A stretch of 64,000 nt of DNA from Comamonadaceae bacterium (GCA_027483665.1 JAIXUC010000018.1:1-64000), one strand, 5' to 3'. Positions 37,729 to 46,829 are shown, counted from the stretch's first letter. Made by a program: numbers and translations. Notes: a model not told the origin generated them from the letters alone.

Positions 37729-38907
37729 ATGCAAGACATCGTCATCGTTGCTGCTGCCCGAACCCCGGTTGGCAAGTTTGGAGGTTCGCTCGCCAAGACG
37801 CCAGCGCCTGAACTGGGCGCCTTGGTCATCAAGGCTCTGATGGAGCGCACGGGCTTGGCCACAGCAGAAGTCGGCGAGGTCATATTGGGCCAGGTATTGG
37901 CCGCAGGTTCGGGCCAGAACCCGGCTCGTCAAGCCGTCATCAGAGCGGCTCTAGAACGCGAGACACCGGGCCTCACCATCAATGCCGTGTGCGGCTCTGG
38001 CCTGAAAGCCGTGATGTTGGCGGCACAGGCCATTCATGCGGGCGACAGCGAGGTGGTGATCGCTGGTGGGCAAGAAAACATGAGTGCTTCGCCTCACGTT
38101 TTGCAAGGCTCGCGCGACGGCCAGCGCATGGGCGACTGGAAGATGGTGGACTCCATGATCGTCGATGGTCTGTGGGATGTTTACAACCAGTACCACATGG
38201 GCATCACCGCAGAAAACGTCGCCAAGAAGTACGGCGTGAGCCGCGAAGTGCAGGACGCTTTCGCTCTGGCGAGCCAGCAAAAGGCAGCTGCTGCGCAAGA
38301 CGCGGGTAAGTTCAAGGACGAAATCGTTCCCGTCCTGTTGCCTCAGAAAAAGGGCGACCCGCTGGTGTTCGACACCGACGAGTTCATCAACCGCAAAACC
38401 AATGGTGATGCGCTGGCCGGTTTGCGTCCAGCCTTTGACAAAGCAGGTAGCGTGACCGCGGGCAATGCATCGGGCTTGAACGATGGCGCAGCTGCGGTGG
38501 TCGTGATGTCGGGCGACAAGGCCCGCGCACTTGGTTTGAAGCCGCTGGGACGCATTGCCAGCTTTGCGACCTCGGGGCTAGACCCCGCGTTCATGGGCAT
38601 GGGTCCGGTGCCAGCGTCCACCAAAGCTTTGCGTCGTGCCGGGTGGACCTCGGCCGACTTGGACCTGCTGGAAATCAACGAAGCTTTTGCAGCGCAAGCC
38701 TGTGCCGTTAACCAAGAAATGGGCTGGGACACGGCCAAGGTGAACGTCAATGGCGGCGCCATCGCCATTGGCCACCCCATTGGCGCATCGGGCTGTCGCA
38801 TCTTGGTGACGCTGCTGCACGAAATGCAGCGGCGTGACGCCAAGAAGGGAATTGCTTCGTTGTGCATCGGCGGCGGCATGGGCGTGGCGCTCACCATCGA
38901 ACGTTGA
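37729..38907 (+). CDS. phaA: Acetyl-CoA acetyltransferase (beta-ketothiolase)
   Basis: 392-aa biosynthetic thiolase condensing two acetyl-CoA for PHB synthesis. The start at 37729 ([19 protein letters not shown]) follows GGAG. The acylated Cys88 lies in [11 protein letters not shown]; the C-terminal catalytic His is in [14 protein letters not shown] and the second Cys in SLCIGGGMG. Position between phaC and phaB makes the PHB role clear. Confidence 0.97.
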   Translation: MQDIVIVAAARTPVGKFGGSLAKTPAPELGALVIKALMERTGLATAEVGEVILGQVLAAGSGQNPARQAVIRAALERETPGLTINAVCGSGLKAVMLAAQAIHAGDSEVVIAGGQENMSASPHVLQGSRDGQRMGDWKMVDSMIVDGLWDVYNQYHMGITAENVAKKYGVSREVQDAFALASQQKAAAAQDAGKFKDEIVPVLLPQKKGDPLVFDTDEFINRKTNGDALAGLRPAFDKAGSVTAGNASGLNDGAAAVVVMSGDKARALGLKPLGRIASFATSGLDPAFMGMGPVPASTKALRRAGWTSADLDLLEINEAFAAQACAVNQEMGWDTAKVNVNGGAIAIGHPIGASGCRILVTLLHEMQRRDAKKGIASLCIGGGMGVALTIER

Positions 38908-38968
38908 CCCAGCCAGCTGCCGACAACCAGCAACCAATAACCAACAACTACCAACAGGAGAGACCAGC
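38908..38968 (+). other. CA-rich leader between phaA and phaB
   Basis: The gap contains several close repeats of the type AACCA/ACCAAC (38925-38957) and almost no potential for base pairing, then CAGGAGAG before the phaB ATG. Such an unstructured leader would favour ribosome access; it could also bind Hfq. No promoter element is evident. Confidence 0.35.
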
Positions 38969-39706
38969 ATGAGCCAGAAAGTTGCCTACGTCACCGGTGG
39001 CATGGGCGGTATCGGAACGGCCATTTGCCAGCGCCTGCATGCCGACGGATTCAAGGTGATCGCGGGTTGCGGCCCCACGCGTGACCACAGCAAGTGGCTG
39101 GCCGACCAAAAGGCGCAGGGTTACAGCTTCTACGCCTCTGTCGGGAATGTGGGTTCCTGGGAATCGACAGTGGAGGCTTTCGGGAAATCCAAGGCCGAAC
39201 ACGGGCCGATCGACATCTTGGTGAACAACGCGGGCATCACGCGCGACCGCATGTTCATCAAGATGACGCGGGAGGACTGGGACGCGGTGATCGAGACCAA
39301 CCTCAACAGCATGTTCAATGTGACCAAGCAGGTGGTGGGTGACATGGTCGAGCGCGGTTGGGGTCGTATCGTCAACATCAGCTCGGTCAACGGCGAAAAG
39401 GGCCAAGCCGGGCAGACCAACTACTCCGCCGCCAAGGCAGGCATGCACGGCTTCACCATGGCGTTGGCGCAGGAGTTGGCCAACAAGGGTGTGACGGTGA
39501 ACACGGTCAGCCCGGGCTACATCGGCACGGACATGGTTCGCGCGATCCGGCAAGACGTGCTGGACAAAATCGTGGCGACGATTCCGGTGAAGCGCTTGGG
39601 CATGCCTTCTGAGATCGCCTCCATCATTTCGTGGTTGGCGTCAGAAGAGGGCGGCTACTCGACCGGTGCCGATTTCTCAGTCAACGGCGGCTTGCACATG
39701 GGTTGA
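38969..39706 (+). CDS. phaB: Acetoacetyl-CoA reductase
   Basis: 245-aa short-chain dehydrogenase reducing acetoacetyl-CoA to (R)-3-hydroxybutyryl-CoA with NADPH. The nucleotide motif TGGMGGIGTAIC is near residue 9; NNAGITRD follows; the catalytic Ser-Tyr-Lys are in NISSVNGEKGQAGQTNYSAA and K after it. VSPGYIGTDMVRAIR and the C-terminal SVNGGLHMG are diagnostic of PhaB. Last gene of phaCAB; it is followed by a 25-bp tandem repeat and the convergent tolC-like gene. Confidence 0.97.
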   Translation: MSQKVAYVTGGMGGIGTAICQRLHADGFKVIAGCGPTRDHSKWLADQKAQGYSFYASVGNVGSWESTVEAFGKSKAEHGPIDILVNNAGITRDRMFIKMTREDWDAVIETNLNSMFNVTKQVVGDMVERGWGRIVNISSVNGEKGQAGQTNYSAAKAGMHGFTMALAQELANKGVTVNTVSPGYIGTDMVRAIRQDVLDKIVATIPVKRLGMPSEIASIISWLASEEGGYSTGADFSVNGGLHMG

Positions 39707-39748
39707 GCGGGCGCAGCGGCTCAGGGGTTGAGCGGGCGCAGCCTCTCA
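39700..39748. repeat. 25-bp tandem repeat between phaB and the TolC-type gene
   Basis: Two copies of a 25-bp unit begin at 39700 and 39725 and differ at two adjacent positions. The first copy contains the phaB stop codon, and the second reaches the stop of the convergent gene. Each unit contains TGAGC...GCTCA or a near match that can form a small hairpin, so the pair may act as a bidirectional transcript end. Confidence 0.75.
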
Positions 39749-41200
39749 GGGGCCGCCGGCAGCCAGTGCGCCGAAAGACAGTCTCTGGCCAGCAGCCAGG
39801 CGCCGCCAATGTGCTTGCGTGGCCTCTGATCTCGCCCTGATCCACGCCCGCCGAGCTTCGGCAACCTCGCGGTGCGCCTGCAGCACTTCCATCAGGTCTG
39901 CAGCGCCTAGCCGCAGGCGCTGTTGGGCTGAAGCCAGCACGTTTTGTCGCTCCTGCAACAGTGCTTCAGCCAGCTTGGTGGCGCGCGCCGCTTGCCCCCA
40001 TTGAAAGTCTGACAGCGACAGTTCTGCCCGCGCTTGCAGTCGCGCTTCTTCCAGATCGAGTTCAGCCTTTCTGGCTTCTGCCTGCGCCGCGGCAGCGCGG
40101 TACTGGGCGCTCCCTCCGTCAAAGAGTGGGATTTGCAGCGTCAGGTTAAGCCGCGTGTCGCGGGGCCTGTCTGGGCTGGTTGAACCCACAGAAGACTGTG
40201 ACAAGATGCGCTGAAGGGACAAATCCAAGGTGGGACCGAGCGCGCCGGTTGCAGCCGAGACACGCTCCCGCGCGGACTGCCATGCCAACACTGCCGCCCG
40301 CACGCTGGACAGCGCTTCGATGTCCACGTGATCGGGCGCAGCTTCCACACGCGCCGCTCTAGCCACACCGATGGGCTGCTCGACCGTGTGGCCCGCGACC
40401 AGAGGGCCGCTCAGCTCAGCGTCCCAGGCGACTTCAGAGCCGATCTCCAGACCGAGTTGCAGCAGCGCCATGTGACGCTGCATGCTTGCAGCCTGCAAGG
40501 CCAATTGGGCCTCTTGCCACGCGGCTTGTGCCTGCGCCAGGTCGGCACCGGAGCTGATGCCCCGAGCCAGTCGGGCTTGCACGGTGCGGGCGGTTTCTTC
40601 AGCGGCCTGAGCCGCAGCGCGTTCGGCCAGCACACTGCGTGCTGCGGACTGCGCCTCGCCGTGGCGCAAAGCCACACCCAACAGCAGCGCCTGATACGCC
40701 GCCTGCGCCTGCCACACGCTGCTCTCCAAATTGGCAGCGGCCGCATGGTGCTCGTGCCTGCGCTGGCCCGAATCGAGCAAGCGCCAGTTCAGGGAGAGCG
40801 TTTGGCTGCGGGTGTGGTCGAGGTCGGTCCGCGGTTCGCTGAAGATGGATGCAGCAGGTGTGGCCCGCTGGCCGCTGAGCGAGAGCTGGGCGTTGGGCCA
40901 CCAAGCGGCTTGGGTTTGGCCCAGTTCTGCAGCCCTCTGCCGTGTTTGCGCCTGTGCCCGAAGCCAGCGCGGTTGATGGCAAAGGGCGTAGCGCGCCAAC
41001 TGCAGCAAGTCGTCCGCTGTGGGCGCTTGTCCAGCCGGTACGCAGTGGCTCGCCAGCGCAGATTCCACCTGCACAGCCCTGGCCACTGCTGGCACTTGAG
41101 CGTGTGTTTGTCCGACCATCAAAGAAAAAGCTGCCACCCGCAAGCCAAGGCACGCCCACCGAATGCGGCTGCTCAAAGGTTTGACGGCTAACCGCGCCAC
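39746..41200 (-). CDS. TolC family outer membrane channel of a type I secretion system
   Basis: 484 aa with an N-terminal signal (WACLGLRVAAFSLMVGQTHA). The two-fold repeated alpha-helical pattern of TolC is visible: LARYALCHQPRWLRAQAQTR, then SQTLSLNWRLLDSGQRRHEH, and in the second half TRLNLTLQIPLFDGGSAQYR and LRLGAADLMEVLQAHREVAE. It forms the trimeric outer-membrane exit duct. It starts 1 bp after the HlyD-type gene stop and is the third gene of the ABC-HlyD-TolC operon. About 480 aa is normal. Confidence 0.93.
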   Translation of the reverse strand: MARLAVKPLSSRIRWACLGLRVAAFSLMVGQTHAQVPAVARAVQVESALASHCVPAGQAPTADDLLQLARYALCHQPRWLRAQAQTRQRAAELGQTQAAWWPNAQLSLSGQRATPAASIFSEPRTDLDHTRSQTLSLNWRLLDSGQRRHEHHAAAANLESSVWQAQAAYQALLLGVALRHGEAQSAARSVLAERAAAQAAEETARTVQARLARGISSGADLAQAQAAWQEAQLALQAASMQRHMALLQLGLEIGSEVAWDAELSGPLVAGHTVEQPIGVARAARVEAAPDHVDIEALSSVRAAVLAWQSARERVSAATGALGPTLDLSLQRILSQSSVGSTSPDRPRDTRLNLTLQIPLFDGGSAQYRAAAAQAEARKAELDLEEARLQARAELSLSDFQWGQAARATKLAEALLQERQNVLASAQQRLRLGAADLMEVLQAHREVAEARRAWIRARSEATQAHWRRLAAGQRLSFGALAAGGP

Positions 41201-41201
41201 C

Positions 41202-42638
41202 TTAGCGCTCCCTCAAGCTTTCGTGCCCGTACTGCAGCAGCGGGCTCAAAAAGTATTCGATGACGCGTCGGCTGCCGGTCTTGACTTCCACCGACACCGC
41301 CATGCCAGGGCCCAACGCGAGGCTCTGTTCGCCTTGGCCCAACTGGCTCCTGGGCAGGCTGATCTGCGCCGTGTACACCAACCCGCGTTGCTCATCGGCG
41401 ACCGCATCGGCTGATACATGCAGCACCTGACCTTCCAGCAAACCGTACTTGGTGTAGGAGAAGGTCTCGACCTTCACGGCTGCTGTCTGCCCAGCTTGGA
41501 CAAAGCCAATGTCTTTGTTTTCGATGCTGGCTTCCACCAAAAGACCGGCTTGCTTCGGGACCACCACCAGCAGCGGTGTGCCGGGCGTCACCACGCCGCC
41601 CACGGTGAAGACGGCCAACTGCTGCACCACGCCATCCACTGGCGCGCGCAGCGCCATCTGCCGATTGCGCCCCTGCGCCTTGGCCAACTCTTCGGCCAAT
41701 TCGCGTGCGCGTTGGTCGGCTTCTTCCGCGGCTTCCAACAGGGTGCGGCGGGTCTCGGCCGCAAAAGCCAAAACTTGCGCCTGCGCTTCGCCCCGACCGG
41801 CGCGGGCTTCTTGCATGCGCCCGTGTTGCAGCATCAACTCGGCCTCGTGCTCGGCCAGCCGTTGGCGGCGTTCATCTGAGGCGTGGCGGGCCACATGCCC
41901 ACCTTGGGCCAGCGCTGCGTAGTCTTCGCTGGCCTGTTGGACCCAAGGCTTGCCGATCTCCAAGCGCTCAATGCCTAGAAGTGCGGTCTGCACTTCCACA
42001 CTGCGGCGCTGCGCCTCTGCCATCAGCCGTGCTTGACGCGCCCGAATGTCGCTCAGCTGCCCATCAGCCAGTTGGCGAATTTCTGCCAGCCGCTCGGGCG
42101 TCAAGCCACTGGCCTGTGTCTTCCAAGGACCACTTTGCGCTTGCCCTCGCTCCCACGAGGCCAGAACCACCCGGTGACGCAGCGCTGTGGCAGTGCTGGC
42201 CTGCCAAGCGGCCAGCAGGCGCTCCACGTCGGCTTGGCTGGCAGTGGTGTCGAGTTCAATCAACACATCGCCTGCACGCACGGCTTGTCCATCTTGCACA
42301 GCGATGCGCGTCACTTGCGCTGTGTCCAGTGCGGCGATGGTTTTGCTGCGCTCGCCACCCACCACCTTGCCCTGTGCCATCACCACCACATCGAGCCTAC
42401 CCACCAGTGACCACAGCAAGGTGATGGCAGCGAAGCTGAGCAGCAGCCACACCGCCACGCGTGGCGCAGGCGACAGCGGTGTTTCTCTGAGCGACAAGGC
42501 TGCTGGCAGAAAAGCGGCCTCATCGGCGCTGAACTGATCCACGGGCATGCGGTGGCGCTGCGCCCAGGCCTGTGCCCAGACTCGGCCGTGGCGGGCGCCG
42601 AACTCTTGGAGTGCGGCCAAGCGCAGCATCCAAGTCAT
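41202..42638 (-). CDS. HlyD family type I secretion periplasmic adaptor
   Basis: 478 aa from the ATG at 42638 (MTWMLRLAALQEFGARHG). A cytoplasmic N-terminal stretch is followed by one transmembrane helix (VAVWLLLSFAAITLLWSLVG), a lipoyl half (VTRIAVQDGQAVRAGDVLIE), a long coiled-coil (residues ~130-300), the second lipoyl half (MALRAPVDGVVQQLAVFTVG) and a C-terminal beta-domain with VKVETFSYTKYGLLEG, the HlyD signature. It links the ABC transporter to TolC. The second gene of the operon, 65 bp after the ABC gene. Confidence 0.94.
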   Translation of the reverse strand: MTWMLRLAALQEFGARHGRVWAQAWAQRHRMPVDQFSADEAAFLPAALSLRETPLSPAPRVAVWLLLSFAAITLLWSLVGRLDVVVMAQGKVVGGERSKTIAALDTAQVTRIAVQDGQAVRAGDVLIELDTTASQADVERLLAAWQASTATALRHRVVLASWERGQAQSGPWKTQASGLTPERLAEIRQLADGQLSDIRARQARLMAEAQRRSVEVQTALLGIERLEIGKPWVQQASEDYAALAQGGHVARHASDERRQRLAEHEAELMLQHGRMQEARAGRGEAQAQVLAFAAETRRTLLEAAEEADQRARELAEELAKAQGRNRQMALRAPVDGVVQQLAVFTVGGVVTPGTPLLVVVPKQAGLLVEASIENKDIGFVQAGQTAAVKVETFSYTKYGLLEGQVLHVSADAVADEQRGLVYTAQISLPRSQLGQGEQSLALGPGMAVSVEVKTGSRRVIEYFLSPLLQYGHESLRER

Positions 42639-42703
42639 GGCCTGCGCTCCATCAAGGCTTGCGAGGAAAAATCCGGGGAAATTGGGGCGAAGGCGATCAC
42701 GGC

Positions 42704-44893
42704 TCAACCTTGCTGCATGGCATGAAGCCGTGCATAGATGCCGCCCTGGGCCAGCAGTTGCGCGTGTGGCCCTTGCTCCACGATGTCGCCGCGGTCCATC
42801 ACCAAGATGCGATCTGCATCGCGCACAGCAGATAGGCGGTGCGCAATGATGACCACCGTGCGCCCGGCGCAAATGTCGCGCATGTTGTCCTGGATGATTC
42901 GCTCGGACTCATAGTCCAGCGCGCTGGTGGCTTCGTCAAAGATCAAGATGCGCGGGTTGCCAATCAGCGCACGCGCAATGCCTATGCGCTGGCGCTGGCC
43001 GCCCGACAAGCCCGTGCCGTGCTCGCCCACCATCGTGTCGTAAGCCTCTGGCAGCTCCGCAATGAACTCGTGGGCGCCGGCCAACTTGGCCGCAGCCATC
43101 ACACGATCGAGCGCCACACCGGGGTCTGTCAAAGCGATGTTGTCTCGGATGCTGCGCCCAAAGAGCATGTTTTCTTGCAGCACCACGCCAATCTGACGGC
43201 GCAAAGAAGAGGCATCGATCAAGGCCAGGTCCAGCCCATCCACCATCACCCGTCCGGCCTCGGGCACGTAGAGCCGCTGCACCAACTTAGCCAGCGTGCT
43301 TTTGCCTGAACCTGAGCGCCCCACCACGCCCACCACCTCGCCCGGTGCAATGTCCACACTCAAGCCGCGCAGGGCGGGCTGTGCGTCGGGGCGGTAGCGA
43401 AACAGAACTTGGTCGAGGGTGATGCGCCCGCTCAAGGGCGGCATGGTGCTGCGCGCAGAAGACACCTCCGTGCGCACATTCAAGATGTCGCCCAAGCGCT
43501 TGACCGACACACCGACTTGCTGCAGGTCGGTCCACAGCTGGGCCAGCCGAATGACCGGGCCGGAGACGTGCCCGGCCAGCATGTTGAAGGCGACCAACTG
43601 ACCGACGGTGAGCTGGCCCTCAATGACCAAGTGCGCACCGAGCCACATGGTGGCCACGGTGACCAGCTTGCTGATGAGCGTCACGCCATTGCCGGCCACG
43701 TTGCCGATGGTGGCGGTGCGAAAGCTGGCTTTCACGTAAGCCGCCAACTGCTGTTCCCAGCACCGCATCCAGGATGGCTCCACCGCTAGACTTTTGATGG
43801 TGTCGATGCCGCTGACGGACTCCACCAAAAACGACTGGTTTTCCGCGTGGCGGCGGAATTTCTCGTCCAGCCGGCGGCGCAGTTCTGGCGTGATCAGCAC
43901 CGACAAAGCCACGTAGCAAGGCAAAGACACCACCACGAAGAGCGTGAGCGCTGGGCTGTACCAAAGCATCACACCCAGAAAAACCACGGCAAATGCAATG
44001 TCCAGCAGCACCGTGATGGCCTGGCCCGTCAGGAAGCTGCGGATGTTTTCCAGCTCTTGTGCGCGGGCCACCGAGTCGCCCACGCGGCGGCTTTGGTAGT
44101 AGGCCACCGGAAGCGCCAGCATGTGGCGAAAGAGCTTGGCGCCCAGCTCCACATCGATGCGGCTCGCGGTGTGGGTGAACACGTGTGTGCGCAGAAAGCC
44201 CAAGGCGACCTCGAACACCACCACCACCAACAAGCCAAACGCCACCACGTCCAGCGTCTGGTAGGCCCGGTTGACCAAGACCTTGTCCATGACAACCTGA
44301 AAAAACAAGGGAGTGCCCAGCGCAAAGAGCTGCAGCACCAGCGACACCAGCAGCACTTCGCCCAACAGACGCCGGTACTTCACGATCGACGGAATGAACC
44401 AACTGAAATCAAAAGGGGCCAGCTCGCCCAGGATGGAAGCGCGAGACGCCAGCAAGATCAAGCGCCCGTCCCAGCGGGCAGAGAACGTCTCTGCGTCCTC
44501 CTGCACCATTCGCCCGCTGTCGCCTTCTTGGAGCAGGAACTGGCGGGTCGGTTGCTGCGGGTCGCCGTCCAGCCGAGCCAGCACGAAAAAGCCACCGTCG
44601 CCCTGCAGGCCAATGGCTGGTAGGGCCATCTTGTTCAACCGCTCCGGTTTGGGTTGAACCAACCGCCCGTGCAGCCCGAGGTGCCTGGCCGCCAGCAGCA
44701 GGCCTTGCGCGTCGATGCGCTGTCCGTTGGCAACAAAGCTGTGCGCCAGTTGCTGCGAATCTGCGGCGATGCCGTGGAAATGAGCCAACGCGACCAAGCA
44801 GGCCAGGCCAGGGTCTACATCCTCCGTCGCCGGTTCAGCGTCAGCGTCGAAGCCGGGATTTGCCTCATGCGGGGCTGGGTTGTTGGTGGTCAA
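42704..44893 (-). CDS. Type I secretion ABC transporter with degenerate C39 domain (HlyB-like)
   Basis: 729 aa. The N-terminal ~140 residues are a C39 peptidase-like domain, but the catalytic Cys is absent (DPGLACL where active enzymes have D-C-G-x-A), so it is a chaperone-type domain as in HlyB. A six-helix membrane domain spans residues ~165-450. The nucleotide-binding domain has Walker A GRSGSGKST, signature LSGGQRQRIGIARAL and Walker B ILIFDEATSALD. The degenerate domain predicts RTX-type substrates without a leader peptide. The start is uncertain: TTG at 44893, because no in-frame ATG or GTG fits and no ribosome-binding site is obvious. Confidence 0.93.
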   Translation of the reverse strand: MTTNNPAPHEANPGFDADAEPATEDVDPGLACLVALAHFHGIAADSQQLAHSFVANGQRIDAQGLLLAARHLGLHGRLVQPKPERLNKMALPAIGLQGDGGFFVLARLDGDPQQPTRQFLLQEGDSGRMVQEDAETFSARWDGRLILLASRASILGELAPFDFSWFIPSIVKYRRLLGEVLLVSLVLQLFALGTPLFFQVVMDKVLVNRAYQTLDVVAFGLLVVVVFEVALGFLRTHVFTHTASRIDVELGAKLFRHMLALPVAYYQSRRVGDSVARAQELENIRSFLTGQAITVLLDIAFAVVFLGVMLWYSPALTLFVVVSLPCYVALSVLITPELRRRLDEKFRRHAENQSFLVESVSGIDTIKSLAVEPSWMRCWEQQLAAYVKASFRTATIGNVAGNGVTLISKLVTVATMWLGAHLVIEGQLTVGQLVAFNMLAGHVSGPVIRLAQLWTDLQQVGVSVKRLGDILNVRTEVSSARSTMPPLSGRITLDQVLFRYRPDAQPALRGLSVDIAPGEVVGVVGRSGSGKSTLAKLVQRLYVPEAGRVMVDGLDLALIDASSLRRQIGVVLQENMLFGRSIRDNIALTDPGVALDRVMAAAKLAGAHEFIAELPEAYDTMVGEHGTGLSGGQRQRIGIARALIGNPRILIFDEATSALDYESERIIQDNMRDICAGRTVVIIAHRLSAVRDADRILVMDRGDIVEQGPHAQLLAQGGIYARLHAMQQG

Positions 44894-44927
44894 GAGAATC
44901 CAGTACGGAGCGGCGAAGCAGTGTGGC

Positions 44928-44987
44928 CAGGGGCGGGAACAGGGGCGGGAACAGGGGCGGGAACAGGTTCGGTAACAGGGGCAGGAA
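44928..44987. repeat. Five tandem 12-bp repeats upstream of the type I secretion operon
   Basis: Units start at 44928, 44940, 44952, 44964 and 44976; the first three are identical (CAGGGGCGGGAA), the last two diverged. They lie 35-94 bp upstream of the ABC gene start and 110-169 bp upstream of the dusA start. Same period and direct orientation resemble iteron-like or length-variable promoter repeats. The remainder of the 44894-45096 gap shows no clear promoter. Confidence 0.85.
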
Positions 44988-45096
44988 GGGGAACTGTCGA
45001 GGAGCTAACAATTCAGTGTTTGCTCAATTGCTGATGTTTCCAAGCACCCGCGTCCTTGGGTGAACATTCACCCGCCGCCGACAATGTCGACCGCCC

Positions 45097-46131
45097 ATGT
45101 CCAGCCAACCCATCTCAACCGCTGTTGCAGCAGCCAGCACGCCCAGCCTGTCCCCCTGGCGTGCCTGCGTCGCGCCGATGATGGATTGGACCGATAGGCA
45201 TTGCCGTTACTTGCATCGCTTGCTAAGCCGGCACGCACGGCTGTACACCGAGATGGTGACCACCGGAGCCTTGCTGCATGGCGATGTGCCGCGGCACTTG
45301 CGCTTCAACCCACAGGAACACCCGCTCGCTTTGCAACTGGGCGGCAGTGAACCTGCCGACTTGGCGGCTTGTGCGCGCTTGGCCCAGCAATGGGGCTATG
45401 ACGAGGTCAACCTGAATTGCGGTTGCCCCAGTGAGCGGGTGCAGCGCGGGGCCTTCGGTGCTTGCCTGATGAACGAACCGGCACTGGTGGCCGACTGTGT
45501 GCGCGCCATGCGCGATGCCTGCGACTTGCCGGTGACCGTGAAGCACCGCGTCGGCGTGGACAACCAAGAGGGTTTTGGCTTTGTCAGCGACTTTGTCGGG
45601 CGTGTCAGCGAAGCGGGCTGCTCGGTGTTCATCGTGCACGCGCGCAGTGCCTGGCTGCAAGGTTTGTCGCCCAAGCAGAACCGCGAAGTGCCGCCGCTGC
45701 GCTATGAGTTGGTACACCAGCTCAAGGCGGCGTACCCTCAGTTGACGGTGGTCCTCAATGGCGGGCTGTCTTCAACCGATCAGGTGCTGGCTCAGGTGGG
45801 CGTTCTGGACGGCGTCATGCTGGGCCGCGAGGCTTACCACCGGCCCTGGTGGCTGGCTGAGTGGGACGCGACTTTTTTTGGCGCTGAAGCCGGAGTCGTT
45901 GACCGAGACGCGGTGGAGGCCGAGATGGTGGCCTACATGGAGCGCTGCGCTGCCCAAGATGGCACGCCTTGGTCCGCGGTGTCTCGGCACATGCTGGGTT
46001 TGCGCCATGGGCAAGCCGGGGCCCGGCGTTGGCGTCAGGTGTGGAGCGACCACCGCCTGAAGCATTTGCCTGCCCAAGAAGTCCACCGCTTGGGCCAGTT
46101 GGCTTTGTTTGAGGTTCAAGCCGCCGCTTGA
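45097..46131 (+). CDS. dusA: tRNA-dihydrouridine(20/20a) synthase DusA
   Basis: 344-aa FMN flavoenzyme reducing uridines in the tRNA D-loop. The DusA subtype is shown by CVAPMMDWTDRHCRYLHRLL, ARLYTEMVTTGALLHGD, NLNCGCPSERVQRGAFGACL, VKHRVGVD and HARSAWLQGLSPKQNREVPP. Length matches the DusA family (about 330-345 aa). The gene is divergent from the type I secretion operon and convergent with the GntR gene. Its stop codon lies inside the first copy of a 22-bp tandem duplication. Confidence 0.95.
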   Translation: MSSQPISTAVAAASTPSLSPWRACVAPMMDWTDRHCRYLHRLLSRHARLYTEMVTTGALLHGDVPRHLRFNPQEHPLALQLGGSEPADLAACARLAQQWGYDEVNLNCGCPSERVQRGAFGACLMNEPALVADCVRAMRDACDLPVTVKHRVGVDNQEGFGFVSDFVGRVSEAGCSVFIVHARSAWLQGLSPKQNREVPPLRYELVHQLKAAYPQLTVVLNGGLSSTDQVLAQVGVLDGVMLGREAYHRPWWLAEWDATFFGAEAGVVDRDAVEAEMVAYMERCAAQDGTPWSAVSRHMLGLRHGQAGARRWRQVWSDHRLKHLPAQEVHRLGQLALFEVQAAA

Positions 46132-46154
46132 TGAGGTTCAAGCCGCCGCTTGAA
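46111..46154. repeat. 22-bp tandem duplication across two convergent stop codons
   Basis: Two adjacent 22-bp copies (46111-46132 and 46133-46154) differ only in the last base. The core TCAAGC..GCTTGA is an inverted repeat, so either strand reads Gln-Ala-Ala-Ala-stop. The dusA stop is in copy one and the GntR gene stop is in copy two. Each copy can form a hairpin. Confidence 0.85.
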
Positions 46155-46770
46155 GGCCGTTGGCGAAATGGCGCTGCATGGCGGCGCTGGCCGCAGCTGC
46201 ATGGCGGGCTGTCAGCGCGTTCATGATGGCTTGGTGCTCTTGCAAGGATTCCTGCACCCGGCCGACTTTCAGCAGCGAGTGGTGGCGGTTGAGCTTCATG
46301 ACCTTGCGCAAGTCCGTCACCATTTGCACGCGCCAGCGGTTGTTGGCGATGGCCAGCAAGCGCATGTGAAATGTCTCGTTGATCTGAAAAAAGCGCGCCC
46401 GATCCGATGCAGCGTCTATCAGCATGGCGTGCAGACCACCCAACTCAACCAACTCTTTGTCACTGGCATTTTTTGCCACCTGCGCAGCGGCATCGCTTTC
46501 CAGTAACGACAAGAGGTGGTAGACCTCGCGCAGATCTTGTTCATTGACCTCCGTGACATAGGCACCCCGGCGCACCTTCATCGTCACCAAACCTTCGGTA
46601 GCCAGTACTTTCAACGCTTCGCGCAGGGGGGTGCGGCTGATGCCCCAAGCTTCGGCCAGCTTCAGCTCATCGATCCAGCCACCAGGGGGTAACTCGCGGT
46701 CAAAGATGCTGGTACGCAGCCGGTCTGCTACTTCTTCATATAGGGCGCGGGGCGCCAACGTATCGGACAT
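46138..46770 (-). CDS. GntR family transcriptional regulator (FadR subfamily, FCD domain)
   Basis: 210 aa from the ATG at 46770 (MSDTLAPRALYEEVADRLRT); a longer frame to 46896 overlaps the mcm promoter. The winged helix has ELKLAEAWGISRTPLREALK and GLVTMKVRRGAYVTE. The FCD ligand-binding domain has metal-binding residues in INETFHMRLLAIANN and LQEHQAIMNALTARH. It is divergent from the methylmalonyl-CoA mutase operon and is the natural candidate regulator for it, perhaps sensing a propionate-pathway acid. Confidence 0.92.
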   Translation of the reverse strand: MSDTLAPRALYEEVADRLRTSIFDRELPPGGWIDELKLAEAWGISRTPLREALKVLATEGLVTMKVRRGAYVTEVNEQDLREVYHLLSLLESDAAAQVAKNASDKELVELGGLHAMLIDAASDRARFFQINETFHMRLLAIANNRWRVQMVTDLRKVMKLNRHHSLLKVGRVQESLQEHQAIMNALTARHAAAASAAMQRHFANGLQAAA

Positions 46771-46814
46771 GGTGGGTGGGTGTGAAGCGAAGCGCTGAGA
46801 TTCTGCATCAATAA

Positions 46815-46829
46815 TTATGAATGACATAA
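46815..46829. promoter_or_regulatory. Candidate GntR operator
   Basis: TTATG (46815-46819), AATGA, CATAA (46825-46829) form a perfect 5-bp inverted repeat in an AT-rich patch between the divergent gntR and mcm genes, 65 bp upstream of the mcm ATG. Size and position fit the binding site of a GntR dimer. No binding evidence is available. Confidence 0.45.

Noticed and set aside
44928-44987. CRISPR-like array
   Set aside because: The 12-bp units are contiguous, without spacers, and no cas genes are present.
44654-45063. Plus-strand frames encoding Gly/Ala/Thr repeats upstream of dusA
   Set aside because: They arise from translating the 12-bp DNA repeats and antisense of the ABC gene; no start context or conservation is evident.
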